NCBI GenBank assembly: GCA_049699975.1 | Contig: JBNAWB010000126.1 | Location: forward strand, 1 to 10,684 | Source: CAZAGD01 sp049699975 | GTDB taxonomy: Bacteria > Desulfobacterota > SM23-61 | Direction of reading: 5' to 3' | DNA length: 10,684 bases | In this document: positions 5,209 to 10,684 of the stretch, in pieces | Numbering within the stretch: the first letter of the stretch is position 1 | Layout: each line of letters starts with the position of its first letter | Made by a program: the position numbers and the translations under genes | Notes under the pieces: model-generated | Database searches by the model: none | Told to the model about the DNA's origin: nothing | What the model saw: only the letters and a program-made list of their open reading frames with translations

Positions 5209-5919
5209 TTAAGCTGCGGTCATTAGCTTTTGAAAATTTAGAGCATCAGCCCACATATTTACATTGTTAAAAAGACAATAGCCTACCCCCGCAGTTTTAT
5301 TTTTTAAATTTCTAAGATCATCTTCTGTAAAACGATAACGATAGCCGGTAATCCCATGAAGTCGATAGTAGAAGATTTCTCCATATTGGGCTTCCGCCTT
5401 GAAGGGGTCTACGCCATGGATCAAATTTAGTTCTTGACAGAGTCTTTGCACATCTTCTTTTTTCCACTTACCTCTTGGTTCCCAAACAAAAATAAAATCA
5501 TCCCGGGAAATTTCCCGAAAAAAATTACGCAAATTAGCTACGTTCGCGGGCGATGGGAAAAAACTGGCTGGAGTTTGGAAAACTATCACCTTAGCCCCCA
5601 AAACAGCCGCAATTTCTTTAGTTTTTTGCCAGGCAAAGTGAACTTCTTTAGTTGGCTTAAAAGATCCGCAGGCTGATAATTTTTTCGGGGTCCAGGAAAG
5701 CTTAAGTCTCCGGTAAGTAGGACTTTGAGCCTCATGGGTAATTAGTTGCCAGGCTTTTATGGTAAACTCAAATTCTCCTGGCGCTTCTTTGCGCCATCGT
5801 TCAGCCGTATTAATTTGGGGCGGCTGGTAAAAGGTCTGCTGGATCTCCACCAGGTTAAAAAATTTATAATACTGGGTGCGGGCCTTAGGAAATCCGCAAC
5901 AACCTACCTTAACTTGCAT
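5209..5919 (-). CDS. DUF72 (YecE-like) family protein
   Basis: The 236-residue protein matches the DUF72 TIM-barrel family. It opens with V-K-V-G-C-C-G-F, has V-E-I-Q-Q-T-F-Y near 24-31 (the 'E-x-N-x-T-F-Y' strand), F-T-I-K-A-W at 52-57, and V-F-Q-T-P at 113-117. It continues with F-V-W-E-P-R-G at 144-150, Y-Y-R-L-H-G at 184-189, and the terminal Y-C-L-F-N-N-V with Asn218 and Asn219. The biochemical role of the family is not established; a nuclease or metal-dependent function has been suggested. The start ATG at 5919 has only a weak ribosome site, but its stop-to-start gap from the upstream kinase gene is 16 nt, so coupling is likely. At 236 residues it is within the usual range of about 230-300. 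Confidence 0.9.
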   Translation of the reverse strand: MQVKVGCCGFPKARTQYYKFFNLVEIQQTFYQPPQINTAERWRKEAPGEFEFTIKAWQLITHEAQSPTYRRLKLSWTPKKLSACGSFKPTKEVHFAWQKTKEIAAVLGAKVIVFQTPASFFPSPANVANLRNFFREISRDDFIFVWEPRGKWKKEDVQRLCQELNLIHGVDPFKAEAQYGEIFYYRLHGITGYRYRFTEDDLRNLKNKTAGVGYCLFNNVNMWADALNFQKLMTAA

Positions 5920-5935
5920 TTGCTCTTTGAGGCAT

Positions 5936-7285
5936 TTAATTTTTACCAGGTTGCTTAATTAAAATTAAACGGAGGTCCATTACGTTAGTTCCTGTCGGGC
6001 CGGTAACAAAAAGATCGCCAAGTTTTTTAAAAAAGGGGTAAGAGTTATTTTGGGCTAAATAATGCTGCGCTTCCATACCTAAGGCTTTCGCCCGCGAAAC
6101 AGTGTTCCCGTCGGCAAAGGCTCCCGCGGCATCGGTCGGTCCATCTGTACCATCAGTGCCGGCACTCAAAATAACTACTCCTTTTAAGCCCGCTATATCT
6201 AAGGCCGCGGCGAGGGCAAACTCCTGGTTTCTTCCCCCTTTTCCTTGGCCTTGCAAAGTGACCGTAGTTTCTCCTCCCGAAAGAATACAAGCTGGTGGGG
6301 CTATAGGAATCCTATTAAACCACACTTCTTTAGCAATGGCCGTATGTACTTTAGCCACCTCTTTCGTCTCTCCAATAATGCGCGAAGAAAGGAGTAAAGT
6401 ATGATACCCTAAAGCTTGAGCTTTTTGTTGAGCTGCTTTCATGGCCAGAAGATTATTTCCCACAATTACATTGGTAACTTTTTTAAACGCCTCAGCCCCT
6501 TCTTTGAGAGTTTCTTCTCTTTTACCTTTTAAACCCTGGCGAATGTGTTTGGCCACCCCGGGCGGAATTTTGGACCATAAATTATAGCGGTCAAGGATCT
6601 TTTGGCAATCGGCAAATGTTGTGGGATCGGGTACAGTAGGTCCTGAGGCAATGGCATCTAAGGGATCGCCAACTACATCAGAGAGAATTAAAGAAATGAG
6701 GGTAGCAGGATAAGTAAGTTTAGCCAAGCCTCCTCCCTTGAGAAAAGACAGATGTTTCCTTAAAGTATTAATCTCTTGAATAGTAGCCCCGCAAGATAGA
6801 AGCAAATCTGTTACCTTTTGTTTTTCCTGCAAAGAAATCCCCGGTATGGGGGCGGGGAGTAAAGCCGAACCTCCCCCAGATATAAGAAAAATTACTAAAT
6901 CATCTTCCTTTAGGTTGCTTAACATTTTGGTCATCTCCAAAGTGCCGCGGAGTCCATTTTCATCCGGCAGAGGATGGCCAGCTTCCTGCAAACGAATATA
7001 TTTTAATCTCTCTCCGTGTCCATACTTTACGTTTATTAAACCAGCGGTTATGCGGGGCCCCAAAATTTTCTCTAGGCCAGCGGCCATGGCGGCGGAAGCC
7101 TTTCCACAGCCAGCGACAAATATGCGCTTAAATCTGCGCAGCGAAAAACCATGCCCCCCCACTCTTAAAGTATGCCCATGGAGAGAAACTTGCTTGGTGA
7201 TTATCTGGCGAGGATGGACCGCGGCCAAGGCCTGAGCAAAAATCCTTTGAGCATCGCGCCGCATAGCCTTTAAATATTTATCCAT
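5936..7285 (-). CDS. Glycerate 2-kinase, MOFRL/GK-II (GckA-like) family
   Basis: It phosphorylates D-glycerate, most likely to 2-phosphoglycerate, linking glycerate to glycolysis in the cytoplasm. The 449 residues are typical of the two-domain family. Visible motifs in order are G-C-G-K-A-S (59-64, with the conserved Lys), G-H-P-L-P-D-E-N-G near 103-111, I-S-G-G-G-S-A-L-L at 135-143, L-S-D-V-V-G-D-P at 201-208, and G-G-R-N-Q-E-F at 350-356. They continue with the MOFRL segment S-A-G-T-D-G-T-D-G-P-T-D and G-P-T-G-T-N close to the end. The ATG at 7285 is chosen because AAAGGA lies 9 nt upstream; a TTG two codons earlier (7291) would be too close to that site. It follows glmS by 25 nt in the same operon. 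Whether the product is 2- or 3-phosphoglycerate is inferred from the family. Confidence 0.93.
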   Translation of the reverse strand: MDKYLKAMRRDAQRIFAQALAAVHPRQIITKQVSLHGHTLRVGGHGFSLRRFKRIFVAGCGKASAAMAAGLEKILGPRITAGLINVKYGHGERLKYIRLQEAGHPLPDENGLRGTLEMTKMLSNLKEDDLVIFLISGGGSALLPAPIPGISLQEKQKVTDLLLSCGATIQEINTLRKHLSFLKGGGLAKLTYPATLISLILSDVVGDPLDAIASGPTVPDPTTFADCQKILDRYNLWSKIPPGVAKHIRQGLKGKREETLKEGAEAFKKVTNVIVGNNLLAMKAAQQKAQALGYHTLLLSSRIIGETKEVAKVHTAIAKEVWFNRIPIAPPACILSGGETTVTLQGQGKGGRNQEFALAAALDIAGLKGVVILSAGTDGTDGPTDAAGAFADGNTVSRAKALGMEAQHYLAQNNSYPFFKKLGDLFVTGPTGTNVMDLRLILIKQPGKN

Positions 7286-7294
7286 GAGCAAAAT

Positions 7295-7300
7295 TCCTTT
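7295..7300 (-). promoter_or_regulatory. Ribosome binding site deciding the glycerate kinase start
   Basis: AAAGGA on the minus strand is 9 nt from the ATG at 7285 but only about 3 nt from the in-frame TTG at 7291. That favours the ATG. Confidence 0.5.
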
Positions 7301-7310
7301 CGTGCGGAAA

Positions 7311-9140
7311 CTATTCTACGGTGACACTTTTCGCTAAATTTCTCGGCTGGTCTACGTCAGTTCCTTTGAGCACGGCAATATTATAAGCCAAAAGCTGCAA
7401 AGGAACATTCAAAAGAATAGGTGTTAGCAAATGGTGAGTTTCCGGAATTAAGAGGAAATCATTTGCTTTCCCCGTCACTTCGGAATTTTCGGGGTTGGCT
7501 AAAGCGATTACTTTTCCGCCCCGGGCACGCACTTCCTCAATATTATTCAAAATCTTTTCGTAAGTCTTTCCTTTGGGGGCTAAGACGACTACCGGAAGAT
7601 CTTCATCAATTAAGGCAATCGGCCCATGTTTCATCTCTCCAGCAGCATATCCTTCAGCATGAATGTAAGAAATTTCTTTTAATTTTAAAGCCCCTTCTAA
7701 AGCTATGGGATAATTTATGCCCCGCCCTAAAAAAAGGAAATCGCGCGCATTCATATATTTTTTGGAGATAATCTCGATCTGGGGATTTAAATCTAAAACT
7801 TCTTGCACTTGATGAGGAATCTTCAATAACTCGGTCAGGAGAGATCTTACCTCATGGGGGGAAAGAATTTTTTTGGTTTCCCCTAAAGCTAAGGCCAGTA
7901 AAAAGAGCGCCGCCAGTTGACAGGAAAAAGTCTTGGTGGAAGCCACGCCGATTTCCGGGCCAGCATGGGTATAAAAATTGCCTTCTGCCTCTCGGGCCAA
8001 GCTGCTATCCACCACGTTGCAAATAGCCAAGGTGCGGGCGCCTTTCCTCTTTCCTTCGCGGAAGGCCGCCAAAGTATCAGTAGTTTCCCCGGATTGAGAA
8101 ATGGCCACTAACAGATCATGGTTGTCTATTATAGGATTACGGTAGCGAAATTCTGACCCCAAGTCTACTTCTACTGGCACCCGGGCTAATTCTTCGATCA
8201 TGAACTTGCCCACCAAAGCGGCATGGTAAGAAGTACCACAGGCAATAATACATATTCTTTTGAGATCTTTAAAATATGAATTATCCAAATTGGTTTCTTT
8301 TAAAATAACTTTTCCCTCGGCCAAAGAAATGCGCCCCCGAATGGTATCGGTAATCGCCCGCGGTTGCTCAAAAATCTCCTTAAGCATGAAATGCTTGTAT
8401 CCACCCTTTTCAGCCGTAACCGGATCCCATTGAATTTGCTTGGCCGGGCGGTCTTTGGCTTCCCCGCTCAACGTGGTAAGTTGAAAGGTCTTCTCCTGAG
8501 CTACCACCATCTCTCCATCTTCTAAAAAAATCATCTTCCGCGTGTAGGGAAGGATGGCCGGGATATCGGAAGCCACAAAAATCTCTCCTTCTCCTAAGCC
8601 CAGGATGAGCGGGCTCTCCTTTTTAGCAGCGATTAGTTTATCTTTTTCCCCTTCATAAAGCACCGCAATAGCATAAGAACCTTCTACTTGCTGCAGAGCT
8701 TGGCGGACAGCTTCCGCAAAACTAGCTCCTTGGAAGAGGTAGCTTTGGATCAAATGGCCAAGAATTTCCGTGTCGGTTTCCGATTTAAATGTGTGCCCTT
8801 GACGAAGCAGCTTTTCTTTAAGGGCTAAATAATTCTCGATAATCCCGTTATGGACTACCGCCACCCCTCCTGCTTTATGCGGGTGGGCATTCATCTCTGA
8901 CGGTTTCCCATGAGTCGCCCAGCGGGTATGACCGATACCTATCCGCCCGTTAAAATTCTCTCCCGCAGTCTTTCGTTCCAGCTCTTTAAGTTTGCCCAGT
9001 GCCCTGCGGATGACTACTTTTCCTTCATGGAAAATAGCCACGCCTGCGGAATCATATCCCCGATATTCAAGGCGCCGCAAGCCTTCTAAAAGAACTTCCT
9101 TTATTTCCCGCGGTCCTATATAACCAATAATGCCACACAT
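7311..9140 (-). CDS. glmS: Glutamine-fructose-6-phosphate aminotransferase (isomerizing)
   Basis: It makes glucosamine 6-phosphate from fructose 6-phosphate and glutamine, committing carbon to amino sugars. The 609 residues equal the E. coli length. The glutaminase domain begins with M-C-G-I-I-G, so Cys2 becomes the nucleophile after Met removal. It shows H-T-R-W-A-T-H-G (71-78), H-N-G-I-I-E-N-Y (97-104) and S-E-T-D-T-E (120-125). Two SIS domains follow, with C-G-T-S-Y-H-A, S-Q-S-G-E-T-T-D-T and G-R-G-I-N-Y-P-I-A-L-E-G-A-L-K-L-K-E-I-S. The end is L-A-K-S-V-T-V-E, with the Schiff-base Lys604 (603 after Met removal). The start is 10 nt after the glmU stop and lacks a close ribosome site. No glmS ribozyme can fit in that gap. 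Confidence 0.97.
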   Translation of the reverse strand: MCGIIGYIGPREIKEVLLEGLRRLEYRGYDSAGVAIFHEGKVVIRRALGKLKELERKTAGENFNGRIGIGHTRWATHGKPSEMNAHPHKAGGVAVVHNGIIENYLALKEKLLRQGHTFKSETDTEILGHLIQSYLFQGASFAEAVRQALQQVEGSYAIAVLYEGEKDKLIAAKKESPLILGLGEGEIFVASDIPAILPYTRKMIFLEDGEMVVAQEKTFQLTTLSGEAKDRPAKQIQWDPVTAEKGGYKHFMLKEIFEQPRAITDTIRGRISLAEGKVILKETNLDNSYFKDLKRICIIACGTSYHAALVGKFMIEELARVPVEVDLGSEFRYRNPIIDNHDLLVAISQSGETTDTLAAFREGKRKGARTLAICNVVDSSLAREAEGNFYTHAGPEIGVASTKTFSCQLAALFLLALALGETKKILSPHEVRSLLTELLKIPHQVQEVLDLNPQIEIISKKYMNARDFLFLGRGINYPIALEGALKLKEISYIHAEGYAAGEMKHGPIALIDEDLPVVVLAPKGKTYEKILNNIEEVRARGGKVIALANPENSEVTGKANDFLLIPETHHLLTPILLNVPLQLLAYNIAVLKGTDVDQPRNLAKSVTVE

Positions 9141-9150
9141 TTTCTAATCT

Positions 9151-10512
9151 TTATTTTTTCCTCCTGGGGTAGTGCACCTGCTTCGCCCGCGCTACCGCCA
9201 TAGTTTCGGCCGGCACTTCTTTGGTAATCGTCGAGCCAGCACCGATGAGCGCTTTCTGGCCTATGCGAATGGGCGCTACCAATGCGGTATTACTGCCAAT
9301 GAAAACTTCATCTTCAATATAAGTGGGATTTTTCTTTTGACCATCATAATTGCAGGTAATCGTGCCCGCTCCTACATTAACCCGCTCTCCCAAAGTAGCG
9401 TCTCCTATGTAACTCAAATGATTGGCTTTTGTTCCTTTGCCGATCACCGATTTCTTGACTTCCACAAAATTTCCAATCCGGGCTCCTTCTTTCAGAATCG
9501 TCTGCGGACGCAGGTGAGCAAAAGGGCCCACTTCTACCCGATCCTCTAAAATACTCTCACTAATTACGGAAGCGGCTTTTATGGTCACAAAATTTCCTAC
9601 TTTGGTATCCAAAATTTTGCACCCTGGCTCCACTACACAATTCTGTCCCAAGGAAGTTTTCCCCATAAGATAACAATTGGGATAGATCACTGTATCTCTC
9701 CCAATTTGCACTTCATAATCAATATAAGTATTTTGAGGATCGATAAGGGTTACGCCCGCTAACATATGCTGCTCGGCAATCCGGTCCCTCAGGATTTGGC
9801 TCGCCCGGGCTAAATCCTGCCGCGTATTAATCCCCATAACTTCCGCATTCTCCGCCAGGAGTAAAGCACCAACTTTCTTTTTTTCGGCAATTGCTTTTTT
9901 TACTATGTCCGGAAGATAATATTCTTTCTGCGCATTTTGCGCATTTAAACTCGGTAAGGCCGATAAGAGAAAGTCCGCCTGCACACAATAAATACCGCTA
10001 TTTACTTCGTTTACTAACTCTTCACCTGGTTTTAGGTCTTTTTCTTCCACAATGCGCAGAATCTGACCTTTTGCGTCTCGCAATATTCTTCCGTATCCGC
10101 GGGGATTTTCCAAACGCGTAGTTAACAGAGAAATAGTATGCTGATTTTCTTCGTGGAATTTGATCAAGTTCCTCAATGTTTCTTCTTTGAGGAGCGGCAC
10201 ATCTCCGCTAAGAATCAGGATGGGACCGCGAAATCCTTCTAAATTGGGGGTAGTCATCAACACGGCATGGCCTGTGCCCAGTTGTTCGTCTTGATCTACA
10301 AAAATAATATCTGGGGCTGTAAATTTTTGGCGGATAAGTTCTTTCTGAAAACCGATAACGACTAATAATTTTTCTGGCTGCAGACGACGAGCCACATTTA
10401 AAACTAATCCTAACATCGGAAAGCCGGCTAAGGGATGGAGCACTTTTGCTAAATCCGACTTCATCCGTGTCCCTTTACCAGCTGCCAGGATAATTATGGC
10501 CAGCGGTGGCAT
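9151..10512 (-). CDS. glmU: Bifunctional GlcN-1-P acetyltransferase / GlcNAc-1-P uridylyltransferase
   Basis: It catalyses the last two steps to UDP-GlcNAc, precursor of peptidoglycan and lipid A. The 453-residue protein is complete. The N-terminal Rossmann-like domain has L-A-A-G-K-G-T-R-M at 9-17, Lys23, Q-L-G-T-G-H-A-V at 77-84, metal-ligand Asp104 in L-S-G-D-V-P, and Asn229 in M-G-I-N-T-R. The C-terminal left-handed beta-helix (from about 252) carries N-F-V-E-V-K-K and the catalytic His365 in A-N-H-L-S-Y-I-G-D, then G-A-G-T-I-T-C-N-Y-D-G. One oddity is Ala22 in S-D-L-A-K-V-L, where family members usually have Pro. The start at 10512 has GAGGGA 7 nt upstream and a strong promoter. It heads a five-gene operon with glmS next. 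Confidence 0.97.
   Translation of the reverse strand: MPPLAIIILAAGKGTRMKSDLAKVLHPLAGFPMLGLVLNVARRLQPEKLLVVIGFQKELIRQKFTAPDIIFVDQDEQLGTGHAVLMTTPNLEGFRGPILILSGDVPLLKEETLRNLIKFHEENQHTISLLTTRLENPRGYGRILRDAKGQILRIVEEKDLKPGEELVNEVNSGIYCVQADFLLSALPSLNAQNAQKEYYLPDIVKKAIAEKKKVGALLLAENAEVMGINTRQDLARASQILRDRIAEQHMLAGVTLIDPQNTYIDYEVQIGRDTVIYPNCYLMGKTSLGQNCVVEPGCKILDTKVGNFVTIKAASVISESILEDRVEVGPFAHLRPQTILKEGARIGNFVEVKKSVIGKGTKANHLSYIGDATLGERVNVGAGTITCNYDGQKKNPTYIEDEVFIGSNTALVAPIRIGQKALIGAGSTITKEVPAETMAVARAKQVHYPRRKK
9160..9165 (-). promoter_or_regulatory. AGGAGG inside the end of glmU, upstream of glmS
   Basis: A perfect Shine-Dalgarno sequence lies in the Arg-Arg codons just before the glmU stop, but 19 nt from the glmS ATG. 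That is too far for ordinary initiation, yet nothing better is closer. It may promote re-initiation by terminating ribosomes, coupling glmS to glmU. Confidence 0.35.
9929..9946. repeat. 9-bp perfect tandem duplication inside glmU
   Basis: TGCGCATTT occurs twice without a gap. It encodes Asn-Ala-Gln twice at residues 190-195, just before the K-E-Y-Y-L-P-D segment. It keeps the frame and lies in a surface-loop region that varies in length in the family. It looks like a small replication-slippage insertion. Confidence 0.6.
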
Positions 10513-10519
10513 TTTTATT

Positions 10520-10525
10520 TCCCTC
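10520..10525 (-). promoter_or_regulatory. Ribosome binding site of glmU
   Basis: GAGGGA on the minus strand lies 7 nt before the ATG at 10512 and confirms that start. Confidence 0.65.
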
Positions 10526-10541
10526 GGCAGATAAAAATAGG

Positions 10542-10590
10542 CAAGCGCTCTTTTTCCATTATAAAAGAACCTGCTGATCAGTCAAGCGCT
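10542..10590. repeat. Pair of 8-bp direct repeats flanking the glmU promoter
   Basis: CAAGCGCT occurs at 10542-10549 and 10583-10590, 41 bp apart start to start, or about four helical turns. One copy overlaps the -35 box; the other lies at about the transcription start. Each contains the palindrome AGCGCT. The same-face placement around a promoter suggests two binding sites for one regulator. Confidence 0.4.
10558..10585 (-). promoter_or_regulatory. Sigma-70-type promoter of the glmU-glmS operon
   Basis: On the minus strand TTGACT (10580-10585) and a perfect TATAAT (10558-10563) are 16 bp apart. Transcription would begin near 10551, giving a leader of about 39 nt before the glmU ATG. An 8-bp palindrome, CTGATCAG (10574-10581), overlaps the -35 edge. 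Confidence 0.8.
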
Positions 10591-10642
10591 TTTCCGCCTG
10601 ACCGTCGAACAGTTTTTAGGCAAATAGCTTGATATGCTTCAG

Positions 10643-10665
10643 GCCTGCCTCTGGCAGAGGCAAGC
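10643..10665. repeat. Compact hairpin near the right edge
   Basis: TGCCTCT (10646-10652) and AGAGGCA (10656-10662) form a perfect 7-bp stem around a 3-nt loop. Two further GC pairs follow beyond one C-A mismatch. No T-run follows on either strand. It resembles dispersed GC-rich palindromic repeats of intergenic regions more than a terminator. Confidence 0.5.
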
Positions 10666-10684
10666 GGGGCGAAATTAAAATCGG

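Noticed and set aside
9141..9150. glmS ribozyme or other leader element before glmS
   Set aside because: Only 10 nt separate glmU and glmS, far too short for the ribozyme.

Overview
The window looks like chromosomal core sequence from a Gram-negative bacterium, probably an uncultured lineage. It carries an arabinose-5-phosphate isomerase (first step towards Kdo, a lipopolysaccharide sugar), UDP-GlcNAc biosynthesis genes, a probable lipoprotein and a periplasmic metal-binding protein. Genes are tightly packed, base composition looks moderate, and good sigma-70-type promoters are visible. There is no sign of a phage, transposon, CRISPR array, tRNA or rRNA. Gene content would fit a phylum such as Omnitrophota, but that is a guess and is not shown by the sequence.

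Left part (1-1863): the C-terminus of a class I glutamine-amidotransferase-like hydrolase runs in from the left edge. It is followed on the same strand by a ZnuA-type metal-binding protein. Convergent to these, only 9 nt away, lies a minus-strand pair read from about 1.9 kb: an 88-residue membrane protein and then a NikR nickel-responsive repressor. The pair has its own promoter, with a 25-bp dyad lying over the -10 box. This is a small metal-homeostasis cluster, but no permease, ATPase, nickel enzyme or hydrogenase gene is in view.

Middle part (1864-4674): a 329-bp divergent intergenic region holds the nikR-side promoter and a 136-bp element bounded by 11-bp inverted repeats. Then come three plus-strand genes: kdsD with a TTG start, a DapA-fold protein overlapping it by 25 nt, and a putative lipoprotein. 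The DapA-like protein has lost every catalytic residue I can align, including the Schiff-base lysine, and is the most unusual gene in the window.

Right part (4687-10684): five minus-strand genes run from a clear promoter at about 10.57 kb, with gaps of only 10-30 nt: glmU, glmS, a MOFRL-type glycerate kinase, a DUF72 protein and a stand-alone cyclic-nucleotide-binding-domain protein. GlmS and GlmU together take fructose-6-phosphate to UDP-GlcNAc. With kdsD, the window feeds both peptidoglycan/lipid A precursors and Kdo. The last three genes have no obvious place in that pathway. I found no strong new system; the best candidates are the dead DapA paralogue, the 136-bp element and the two dyad or repeat-bearing promoters.
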